From Rhizobium sp. SL86 (GTDB taxonomy: Bacteria > Pseudomonadota > Alphaproteobacteria > Rhizobiales > Rhizobiaceae), in the NCBI RefSeq assembly GCF_026672545.1, contig NZ_JAPPRJ010000002.1, positions 881,001 through 945,000 on the forward strand: a DNA stretch of 64,000 nucleotides, written 5' to 3'. The notes under the pieces are model-generated. The model was not told the DNA's origin. It was given only the letters and a program-made list of their open reading frames with translations, and searched no databases. This document shows, one piece after another, positions 8,608 through 15,644 of this stretch; positions within the stretch are counted from its first letter, which is position 1; every line of letters starts with the position of its first letter. A program made the position numbers and the translations under genes.

Positions 8608-9159
8608 TTATTTTTGCAATTCGAGGTTATTGCTGTTCTTGATTTTAGATGGCTCCACAGAGTACATGTTTACGACGGCTTCACCCTTCTTATTGACGCC
8701 GACTGACCAGTGCATGCTGCAGGACTGCAGTTTTACGACAGTCTTACCCGCGTCTTTAGCCGTGAGGCCTGTTGGGGCAAGGTAGCCGCCCTTTGTTTCA
8801 AAAACAGTCCCTATCTCGATTTTTTTCCCCATCGCATCTAAGTAAGCCTTCGCCACGTTCGACGCATCTTCCGTCTGATCACACAGATACGCAAAGGATC
8901 CTCCACTCCCATCGCTACAGGTGTTGAAAGTCACCTCTAGCTCGGAATCATCCATTTCTCTCGCTTCGCCAGCACACGGCTGAAAAACGACCTTTGTGCC
9001 AATCCGCTTCGTAATCACCCCATAAATGCCAACTTCGTTCTTGAGCCTGTAGTAGGGCTCAACGGCAACGAACTTATCCTCCGCCAACGCTGAGGTGGCG
9101 CAAACTAACCCCATCACGGCTGCGGGTAGGCAGCCGATTCTCATCACTCTGCTATTCAT
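8608..9159 (-). CDS. Hypothetical secreted protein
   Basis: About 183 residues. The start at 9159 gives a clear signal peptide: MNSRVMRIG, a hydrophobic core PAAVMGLVCATS and an ALA-ED cleavage site. The ribosome site GGAGG is about ten bases upstream. The mature part is polar and holds five cysteines, including FQPCAGEARE, FNTCSDGSGG, AYLCDQTE and LQSCSMHWSV, so disulfides in the periplasm are likely. No family was recognised. The gene overlaps the end of the upstream membrane-protein gene by eight bases, so the two are translationally coupled. Codon use is AT-richer than in neighbouring genes, which suggests transfer. Confidence 0.6.
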   Translation of the reverse strand: MNSRVMRIGCLPAAVMGLVCATSALAEDKFVAVEPYYRLKNEVGIYGVITKRIGTKVVFQPCAGEAREMDDSELEVTFNTCSDGSGGSFAYLCDQTEDASNVAKAYLDAMGKKIEIGTVFETKGGYLAPTGLTAKDAGKTVVKLQSCSMHWSVGVNKKGEAVVNMYSVEPSKIKNSNNLELQK

Positions 9160-9754
9160 GTTTTGCCTGCCTCCCCGCAAAATAGGAAATCGTGCCATCG
9201 CCTTTAACAACAAAGAGAATTGCATTATCTGGCCATTTCTTATTTAGGCACAATAAGAACGTCTGCTCTGGAAGGGCGAGAATCTGACGGTTACTATCCG
9301 AAGCTCGGCATTCTGCGTATTTGCTGTAGCCGACCTCCGCAGCATCAGATCTGGAAAGAACAACCTGCGAGATGGATTTCCGGCCCAGCCAGACATCCGC
9401 CACCCTGACATTTGCCTCAAAGGCGGCAACGTATTTAATTGTAAGCATAGCAACGACAAGAATGATAGCCGAGAACGATACAGCTACTCTGCCTTGAAAT
9501 TTTCGACATTTTGGGATCAGTGCGAGCAATTGCCAACCTCCAATCAAGAACGCAGTCGCAAACAAGAGCCAGACGTTACTAAGGGGCGTGAAGGCGTAAA
9601 CTAGGACTGTCGTGAGAGGTATATTTACTTGCGTATAATCGATACCGAAGGCGTCGAGATAACTGCTCAAATACGCCCACCCGGCAAAGTACACCAATGC
9701 CACAGGCAGCGCAGCCACAACAGCATCCAATAGAGCGGCGCGAATAGCTCCCAT
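9152..9754 (-). CDS. Hypothetical membrane protein
   Basis: 200 residues. Three hydrophobic segments are visible, at about residues 9-28 (LDAVVAALPVALVYFAGWAY), 47-77 (TTVLVYAF...FATAFLIGGWQLLALIP) and 89-110 (VAVSFSAIILVVAMLTIKYV). A polar C-terminal domain of about 85 residues follows. The family was not recognised. It is the first gene of a coupled pair with the secreted protein that follows, and the two probably act together at the cell envelope. Like that gene it is AT-richer than its surroundings. The ATG at 9754 is the only good start. Confidence 0.55.
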   Translation of the reverse strand: MGAIRAALLDAVVAALPVALVYFAGWAYLSSYLDAFGIDYTQVNIPLTTVLVYAFTPLSNVWLLFATAFLIGGWQLLALIPKCRKFQGRVAVSFSAIILVVAMLTIKYVAAFEANVRVADVWLGRKSISQVVLSRSDAAEVGYSKYAECRASDSNRQILALPEQTFLLCLNKKWPDNAILFVVKGDGTISYFAGRQAKHE

Positions 9755-9934
9755 AGGTCCCCCATCAAAAGTGATTGTTGCACGAGTTGGAATGCAACTT
9801 CAAGAAGCCACAGGACTCCGACGCTTGGGGCTAGCCAATCAATTCCGGCTCCGTAGTGGCTCCAGCAGTGCGAGCTTCATTTAGATGATGCGATTCGTGG
9901 CTGGGCTCTGACAAGCACAGTTTGATCGACAACC

Positions 9935-10324
9935 TCACCCCCCCGGCACCACCAACCCATCAGGCACGGATATCCAGATCACCGTCTGGCCCTCTGGTGA
10001 ATGGCGCGACAGGTGCCCTCGGCCGTGGGTATCCTCGATCAACACGAAACTTCCGGCGGGAACGTGGCGGATCTCGCCGTCACTCGTCTCATAGTCTACC
10101 GCGCCGTCGAGTCGGACGGTCAGGACTGGTTCCGGAACAGTGTGCCAGGCGACTTCGCGCATGCCGGCAGGAATGTGGGTGATGCGCACGCGGGATGCGG
10201 GGTAACTGGCGGTGACATCGAAGGGGACCGCATCAGGATGCACCGCCCGTTTTGTGGTTGGCAGATCCACCTCATCGAAGTGCGAATGCCCGTCAGGCGA
10301 CGCATAGATGCGCAAGCATTTCAT
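9935..10324 (-). CDS. Small cupin-like protein
   Basis: About 129 residues. The pattern of short beta strands with ITHIPAGMREVAWHTVPEPV, YETSDGEIRHVPAGSFVLIE and DTHGRGHLSRHSPEGQTVIW looks like a single cupin barrel with histidines that could bind a metal. The role is unknown; such proteins may be isomerases, lactonases or dioxygenases. It is the last gene of the leftward arm that begins at 13455 and follows the PLP enzyme by 18 bases. The ATG at 10324 is preceded by GGGGA; a GTG one codon upstream is possible. Confidence 0.65.
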   Translation of the reverse strand: MKCLRIYASPDGHSHFDEVDLPTTKRAVHPDAVPFDVTASYPASRVRITHIPAGMREVAWHTVPEPVLTVRLDGAVDYETSDGEIRHVPAGSFVLIEDTHGRGHLSRHSPEGQTVIWISVPDGLVVPGG

Positions 10325-10342
10325 CACACATCCCCATGCCCC

Positions 10343-11449
10343 TCACCACACCAATCCCCGCGCGGAAACATCTTCCACCCGTGTCACCACACCGGCCCGA
10401 TGAAAGGTCATCGTGTCGAAGAGGTTGGAGACCACGCAGGTGTGGTTGGGGATGATGCGGATGCGTTCGCCGATTTCCGGGCGGGGGCCTTCGACTTTTG
10501 AGAGGTCCACCGTGCCGTGTTCTTCCGAAAGCGTGGTGATGCGGGCTTCCGGGTATTCGACGATATGGCCGAAATCGGCAAAACCGAGGAGATCGGAGGT
10601 GAGCGCCTTCGAGCCGGCGTCCAGAATGGCGCGGTCGGGGGTCGGGCGCGACACGACGGTGGCGAGGATGTGCATGGCGCAATCCTCAAACCCGCAATGG
10701 CCGGCGCGCACCATGGCGCGGTCGTTGTAGATATAGGTGCCGGCCCGGTGTTCGGTGGCGGTCGGCACCAGATGGGCGGAAAAGAGGCTCGGCGTGCCGC
10801 CGCTCGAGCGGATCGGGCAGTCGATGCCATCCACCGCGAGATAGGCGATTGTTGCGAGGAAAAAGTGATCGACCGCCGCTTCCGTATGCGGTTTCGGGTA
10901 GGTCAACAGCCCGCCGAAGCGGAGGTTTTTGCTGGCGACGATGCTGCGGGCGAGCGCTGCCGCCTCATCCGGGCTCTGCACGCCGCATCGCCCGCCGCCG
11001 GTATCGCATTCCACCAGCACGGTCAGCGGCTTGCGGTTGGCGAAGAAGGCGGCAAGCCCCGTGACGGTGACGATGCTGTCGGCCACCACCTTGAGGCCGG
11101 AAATGCGCTCGTTCAGCGTCGCCAGCCGGGCGAGCTTGTTTTCACCGAGAATATTGAAGGTGATCAGGATGTCCTCGAAGCCGGCTTCTGCAAACACTTC
11201 CGCTTCGGTGATCTTCTGGCAGTTGATGCCCTTGGCGCCGGCCTCGACCTGGGCTTTCGCCAGCGCCGGGATCTTGTGCGTCTTGATATGCGGGCGGAAG
11301 GCGATGCCATGGCTGTCCATATAGGCCTGCACACGGGTCATATTGGCGGCAAGCGTCTCCTCGTCGATCACCGGAAGCGGCGTCGATAGCTGCTCCAGCC
11401 GGTCGCCCGCCTGCGGCAGGGTCAACGGGGCAATCCTTGCATCATCCAT
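10343..11449 (-). CDS. PLP-dependent D-serine dehydratase / D-threonine aldolase-like enzyme
   Basis: About 368 residues with the fold-type III (alanine racemase-like) barrel. The PLP lysine is K56 in FRPHIKTHK, the signature shared by D-threonine aldolase and eukaryotic-type D-serine dehydratase. Near the C-terminus PNHTC gives H336 and C338, the metal-binding pair of the D-serine dehydratase group. It should act on a D-3-hydroxy amino acid, giving either an enamine plus water or an aldehyde plus glycine. A RidA gene lies in the divergent arm, which would fit an enamine product. The gene begins three bases after the M81 gene's stop, so they are cotranscribed. The exact substrate is open. Confidence 0.83.
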   Translation of the reverse strand: MDDARIAPLTLPQAGDRLEQLSTPLPVIDEETLAANMTRVQAYMDSHGIAFRPHIKTHKIPALAKAQVEAGAKGINCQKITEAEVFAEAGFEDILITFNILGENKLARLATLNERISGLKVVADSIVTVTGLAAFFANRKPLTVLVECDTGGGRCGVQSPDEAAALARSIVASKNLRFGGLLTYPKPHTEAAVDHFFLATIAYLAVDGIDCPIRSSGGTPSLFSAHLVPTATEHRAGTYIYNDRAMVRAGHCGFEDCAMHILATVVSRPTPDRAILDAGSKALTSDLLGFADFGHIVEYPEARITTLSEEHGTVDLSKVEGPRPEIGERIRIIPNHTCVVSNLFDTMTFHRAGVVTRVEDVSARGLVW

Positions 11450-11452
11450 CAC

Positions 11453-12934
11453 TCAGGCCGCCTCTGTTTTATGCGGATCGGCCATGATCGGCCAGATATC
11501 GCGCCGCACCCGCCGATAGGGGTTGGTCGCCGGCTGATTGGGATAAGGCGTGCCGGCCGAACAGTAAAGGATCTCCGAGGCGATCTTGGAGAAGGCCGCA
11601 TAAAAATGATTGGTCGACTTGATGACGAGGATGTCCTTCGTGAGTGGATCGAGCCCGAGCGCCGTGAAGAGCGAGGGATCATAACTCTGCACCCTGACCG
11701 AACCGAGGATGATATCGATGCCGGACAGGCGGATATGGGCGGCATCACCGAAGGGGGCGATGCTATCGCCAAACCGCATCTCGGCATCTTTGGTGAGCTT
11801 CACCACCTGAACCAGGCCATCCACCGGGTATCCGGTGCCGGGCGCGGATTTCGCGCCGAAACGCAGGGGGATCTCCGCCCCCTCGCCCGCGGCAAAACAG
11901 ATCTGCACGGCAATCGGATCCCAGATCAGGCCGAGCGCCACATTGGTGACGCCGCGGGCAAGCAGTTCCTCCAGGAGGACGGTCGCATCCCCCGCCGTGC
12001 CGCCGCCCGGATTGTCCCACATGTCGGCGATAACGACCGGGGCGCTCACGCCGGACCGCACAAGATCGAGTGCCTGCGACACCGCCTGTTTCTCGTCGAT
12101 CGAGGCCATCATGAAGGTGCCGCGCTTGGCGTACAGTTCGAGGCCGAGGGTCCGGGCGAGTTGTTCGCCCTTTTCCCGTTTGCCGTTGGTAATCGCGATG
12201 GTTTTCGTGCCCATTTCGGGCACGTCGCCGGCCATGAACCCGTGGATGACGGAGAGCGACAGCACGTCCGGGTCGCTCGCCTCGATCGCCTTCAGTCTGT
12301 CGACGAAGGAGCGCATCGGCTCGCGCGAGGTGGGAAAAACGTCGATCATGCGGCAGTCGAACACGGACATGACCGGCTGAACTCGGCCCTCCAGCGTATC
12401 GACCGCGATCGCCCACAGATCCTCGGCACGATCGACGAAATCGGTATGCGGAAATTCCTTGAAGACAACGAAAAAATTCGCCGCCGCGACGCGTTTTTGC
12501 GTCAGGTGGCTGTGGGGATCGAGCTCGGCGCAGACAAGCACGTCAGGGCCAACAATGGCCCGAATGCGGGCGAGAAGATCACCCTCCGGATCGAGATATC
12601 CATCCGCCACCATGGCGCCGTGCAGGCCGAGAACCACCGCATCGACCGGCAGCGCGGCCGTCAACTGGTCGAGGATCTCGTCGCGCAGGCTCTCATAGGC
12701 CTGACGGTTGATGAGACCGGCGGGATCGGCCCAGGCAGCGGTGCCCTCGATCAGCGTCCAGCCCTTCTCCCGGCACACCCGTCGTCCCACGGTGATCGGC
12801 GCGGTGCAGAGCGTCGGAGTTTCCGGATGTTGCCCCGGCGGGGCGTAGAGCGATTCCTCGAAGGCGCGGCGGTCAATGCAGATCGGCGAAAACGTGTTGG
12901 TTTCAGTGGCAAGGGCGGCGGTGAAGATGCGCAA
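11453..12934 (-). CDS. M81-family (MlrC-like) metallopeptidase
   Basis: About 493 residues starting at a TTG (12934), giving LRIFTAALATETNTFSP, the normal N-terminus of the family; a TTG at 12961 is an alternative, and there is no ATG. Family blocks seen are LGLHGAMVADGYLDPEGDLL, ELDPHSHLTQKRV with the D-x-H metal motif, and FPHTDFVDRAEDL with the later metal histidine. IADMWDNPGGGTAGDAT matches the C-terminal MlrC domain. There is no signal peptide, so it is cytoplasmic. MlrC cleaves linearised microcystin, but most relatives have unknown substrates. A second M81 gene lies at 17587. It follows the NTF2-like gene in the leftward arm. Confidence 0.85.
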   Translation of the reverse strand: MRIFTAALATETNTFSPICIDRRAFEESLYAPPGQHPETPTLCTAPITVGRRVCREKGWTLIEGTAAWADPAGLINRQAYESLRDEILDQLTAALPVDAVVLGLHGAMVADGYLDPEGDLLARIRAIVGPDVLVCAELDPHSHLTQKRVAAANFFVVFKEFPHTDFVDRAEDLWAIAVDTLEGRVQPVMSVFDCRMIDVFPTSREPMRSFVDRLKAIEASDPDVLSLSVIHGFMAGDVPEMGTKTIAITNGKREKGEQLARTLGLELYAKRGTFMMASIDEKQAVSQALDLVRSGVSAPVVIADMWDNPGGGTAGDATVLLEELLARGVTNVALGLIWDPIAVQICFAAGEGAEIPLRFGAKSAPGTGYPVDGLVQVVKLTKDAEMRFGDSIAPFGDAAHIRLSGIDIILGSVRVQSYDPSLFTALGLDPLTKDILVIKSTNHFYAAFSKIASEILYCSAGTPYPNQPATNPYRRVRRDIWPIMADPHKTEAA

Positions 12935-12969
12935 GGCAGGTCTGCTTTCGTCTGGTCGCAAGGGGGTGA

Positions 12970-13455
12970 TCAGCCCATCGGATAAGGCAGGTAGCCGGTG
13001 AAGCCGGAAATCTTCCAGCCCCCTTCGTGCAGGCGGCAGTAATAGAGCGTCTGCCACTTCATGACGTCCAGCGTGCCATCGCGTTTCATGATGCCGCCGT
13101 CGAATTTTTTGCGCACCAGCGCGGTCTCGCCCGAAATCTCGATCTCTTCCAGCCGCGTGGTGGTGAAGATCGCGTTGCGCGGGTCCTCGCCATAGGACTG
13201 GGCCTGAAAGTCGCGCGCCTGAGAGAGCCATTCATCGCGATAGGCGGCAAGCGTCGGGAAGGCGAGGGTCCACTTGTCCGGGTTCGGATCGCGGTTGCCG
13301 GAAATGCCTAGAAAACCCTCCGCGATGAAATCGCCTTCGACCATGCCCCAGTCGGCGGCAATGAAGGCATCGATGTCGCGCGTCACCAGCATGTCCCAGA
13401 TGGCGTGGCGGGCTTCATCGCTTTCGGGGAAGGGATTGCGGTAGGGATCACGCAT
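12970..13455 (-). CDS. NTF2/SnoaL-like domain protein
   Basis: About 161 residues. The alternating pattern with DIDAFIAADWGMVEGDFIAE, RLEEIEISGETALVRKKFDG and YYCRLHEGGWKISGFTGYLP is typical of the NTF2-like cone fold, found in small enzymes and ligand-binding proteins. The catalytic role cannot be read. It heads the leftward arm, divergent from RidA across about 110 bases. The ATG at 13455 has GATGAG eight bases upstream; a GTG at 13464 is an alternative. Its place next to an M81 protein and a D-amino acid enzyme suggests a part in the same pathway. Confidence 0.6.
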   Translation of the reverse strand: MRDPYRNPFPESDEARHAIWDMLVTRDIDAFIAADWGMVEGDFIAEGFLGISGNRDPNPDKWTLAFPTLAAYRDEWLSQARDFQAQSYGEDPRNAIFTTTRLEEIEISGETALVRKKFDGGIMKRDGTLDVMKWQTLYYCRLHEGGWKISGFTGYLPYPMG

Positions 13456-13464
13456 CGGCGGCAC

Positions 13465-13564
13465 TCATCTAAATTCTTTTCATGATCGACGAAAATCTCT
13501 GGTCAAGTTCCCGCGACTATGGTCGAATGTCAACGATCCAAGAAAATAATTTCCATGGAGTGTC
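13465..13564. promoter_or_regulatory. Divergent promoter with candidate RpiR-type operators
   Basis: AT-rich gap between the leftward and rightward arms. A 21-bp imperfect palindrome lies at 13538-13558: outer CCA/TGG and core GAAAATAATTTC, with 8 of 10 paired positions matching. It touches the RidA ribosome site. A second element, TTTTC-9-GAAAA, lies at 13477-13495. RpiR-family proteins often bind AT-rich palindromes with GAAA half-sites, and an RpiR gene is second in the rightward arm. The assignment is inference from position and symmetry. Confidence 0.45.
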
Positions 13565-13951
13565 ATGTCGATCAAACGTTACGGGGCCGAAAAGGCCGGT
13601 GCCGGCGGCCAGCGCCTGCCCTTCGCCAGAGCCGTCGAGGCCGATGGCTGGCTGCATGTTTCGGGCCAGGTGGCGATGGAGGATGGCGAGATCATCGCCG
13701 GCGGCATCGTCGAGCAGAGCCACAAGGCGATCGAAAACCTCATCGCCATCCTGCACGAGGCGGGTTACGGCGTGGAGCATGTGGTGCGGTGCGGCGTGTG
13801 GCTGGACGATCCACGCGATTTCTGGAGCTTCAACAAGATCTACCAGGGCTATTTCGGCGAACACCCGCCGGCACGCGCCTGCGTGCAGGCCAGCATGATG
13901 GTTGACTGCAAGGTGGAGATCGACTGCATAGCCTACAAACCAAAAGTTTGA
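13565..13951 (+). CDS. ridA: RidA family (YjgF/UK114) enamine/imine deaminase
   Basis: 128 residues, the family's standard length. It shows the RidA features LHVSGQVAMEDGEIIAGG, SHKAIENLIAILHEAG and ARACVQASMMVDCKVEIDCIAY; the arginine of PPARACVQ is the substrate carboxylate anchor in this fold. RidA hydrolyses reactive 2-aminoacrylate and related enamines to ketoacids. In this cluster it could act on the enamine formed by the PLP D-serine-dehydratase-like enzyme in the leftward arm. It is the first gene of the rightward operon. It could also belong to the broader Rid subfamilies with other roles. Confidence 0.87.
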   Translation: MSIKRYGAEKAGAGGQRLPFARAVEADGWLHVSGQVAMEDGEIIAGGIVEQSHKAIENLIAILHEAGYGVEHVVRCGVWLDDPRDFWSFNKIYQGYFGEHPPARACVQASMMVDCKVEIDCIAYKPKV

Positions 13952-13965
13952 ACGGGCACGATTTT

Positions 13966-14832
13966 ATGGACATCTTCGCCATCCTGCAGGAAGAGCGCAG
14001 CCAGTTTTCCACCGCGGAACAGAAGATCGCAGACATCCTGCTCGGCGACTTCGATTTCGCGGTAAAGGCCTCGATCATCGAACTGGCCGAAAAGGCGGAG
14101 GTCTCGCCGCCCACCGTCACGCGGTTCTGCCGCCGGCTGGGCTGCCAGAATTTTGCCGATTTCAAGGTGCGGCTGGCGAAATCCGCCTTTGTCGGCCTGC
14201 GCTACCTGAACCCGGAAGCCAAAAGCACCGAGCCGGCGGATGTGGCGGAAGACGTGATCACCAAGGCGCAGAACGCGCTTTTCCTGATCCACCGGTCGCT
14301 CGATCCGCTGATCCTGGAAAAGGCGGCCGACCGCTTGTCGCGCGCCGACATGATCTATGCCTTCGGCTCCGGCGGCAACTCTTCAATGATCGCCAGTGAA
14401 TTCCAGAACCGGCTGTTCCGGCTGGGCTGCCGCGTCACCGCCAGCAGCGACCACAACATGCAGCTGATGTTTACCGCCGCCGCGCATTCCAACGACGTGC
14501 TGATCGGTTCCTCCTTTTCCGGCCGCAACCAGGAACTGGTGCGCTGCTTCAGGCTGGCGAACGAAAACGGCATCAGCACGATTGCGCTGACCCAGAGCGG
14601 CAGCCCGGTGGCAGACGCCGCGGAAATCGTCATCGGCATCGACTTGGCCGAGGGCGACAACATCTACCGGCCAACCTCGACGCGCTTTGCCTTTCTCGCC
14701 GTGGTCGACGTGCTGGCCAGCCTCGTTGCCTATCGCAACCGCAAGCTTTCCACTGTCACCCTTCGCCATATCAAACAGCAGCTGGTCGAACACCGCGATG
14801 GCGCCGACGACCGGCAGATCCTCGGAGACTGA
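13966..14832 (+). CDS. MurR/RpiR-family transcriptional regulator
   Basis: About 288 residues. The N-terminal helix-turn-helix reads FSTAEQKIADILLGDF... SPPTVTRFCRRLGCQNFADF, and the C-terminal SIS domain carries AFGSGGNSSMIASEFQNRLF and GSSFSGRNQELVR. SIS domains bind phosphorylated sugars, so the inducer is likely a sugar phosphate or aminosugar derivative. It lies between ridA and an SDR in the same direction, 14 bases after ridA, and probably controls both arms of the divergent cluster. The ATG at 13966 is chosen as it starts just before the conserved region; a TTG at 13948 overlapping the ridA stop is also possible. Confidence 0.9.
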   Translation: MDIFAILQEERSQFSTAEQKIADILLGDFDFAVKASIIELAEKAEVSPPTVTRFCRRLGCQNFADFKVRLAKSAFVGLRYLNPEAKSTEPADVAEDVITKAQNALFLIHRSLDPLILEKAADRLSRADMIYAFGSGGNSSMIASEFQNRLFRLGCRVTASSDHNMQLMFTAAAHSNDVLIGSSFSGRNQELVRCFRLANENGISTIALTQSGSPVADAAEIVIGIDLAEGDNIYRPTSTRFAFLAVVDVLASLVAYRNRKLSTVTLRHIKQQLVEHRDGADDRQILGD

Positions 14833-14835
14833 CCC

Positions 14836-15612
14836 ATGCCCTCCTCCGTTGCCGTCGTCACGGGAGCCGCCGGCGATATCGGGCGCGCCATCGCCAAGCG
14901 CCTGGCGCAGTCCCACGATGTGGTGGCGCTCGTCGATATCGATGAGACGGCGCTGGACAAGAGCCTTTCGGATCTGGACGGGTCCGGGCGTTATGCGACG
15001 ATCGCCTGTGATGTCACCGACGTGGTAAGCGTGGCGGCCATGGCGGGCCAGGTCGCAGCACTCGGGACGGCAACGACGCTCGTTAACAATGCCGGTGCGG
15101 CACGCGCTGTCTCGCTGCACGACACAACGGCGGAGATCTGGCGGCAGGATGCAGCGCTCAATCTCGAGGCGGCCTTCCTTACCTTTCGGGCGCTGGAGGA
15201 TGCGTTGAAAACCACGAGCGGCAGCGTGGTCAACATCGCTTCGGTGAACGGCATGGCGGTGTTCGGCCACCCGGCCTACAGTGCCGCCAAGGCGGGGCTT
15301 ATCCACTTCACCAAACTGGTTGCCGTGGAATACGGCAAGTTCGGCATCCGCGCCAATGCGGTGGCACCCGGCACCGTGCGCACGCAGGCCTGGGAGGCAC
15401 GCGCCGCGGCCAATCCGCAGGTCTTCGAAGAGGCCAAGCGCTGGTATGCGCTGCGCCGCATCGCGACCGCCGAGGACGTGGCGAATGCCGTTTTCTTTCT
15501 TGCCGGCGACCAGGCGGCCGCCATCACCGGCGTGTGCCTGCCTGTCGACTGCGGGTTGACCGCCGGCCAGGCGGAGCTTGCCCGCACCTTCTCGCAATCC
15601 GAACACTACTGA
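14836..15612 (+). CDS. SDR-family NAD(P)-dependent oxidoreductase
   Basis: 258 residues, classical short-chain dehydrogenase. The cofactor motif is TGAAGDIGRAIA, followed by VNNAGAA, the catalytic Ser in VNIASVNGM, and Tyr/Lys in YSAAK. The Asp of VALVDIDE suggests NAD preference. It starts three bases after the RpiR stop and so is in the same transcript. It would oxidise or reduce a sugar or hydroxyacid intermediate of the hexosaminidase/M81 pathway; the substrate cannot be told. Confidence 0.88.
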   Translation: MPSSVAVVTGAAGDIGRAIAKRLAQSHDVVALVDIDETALDKSLSDLDGSGRYATIACDVTDVVSVAAMAGQVAALGTATTLVNNAGAARAVSLHDTTAEIWRQDAALNLEAAFLTFRALEDALKTTSGSVVNIASVNGMAVFGHPAYSAAKAGLIHFTKLVAVEYGKFGIRANAVAPGTVRTQAWEARAAANPQVFEEAKRWYALRRIATAEDVANAVFFLAGDQAAAITGVCLPVDCGLTAGQAELARTFSQSEHY

Positions 15613-15644
15613 GCCAGCCAAAGACAAAGAGCCAAAGGGGAACC

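Noticed and set aside
11471..12985. 504-codon open frame on the plus strand opposite the M81 gene
   Set aside because: The minus strand encodes an M81 protein with all motifs. The plus frame has no domain and no ribosome site.
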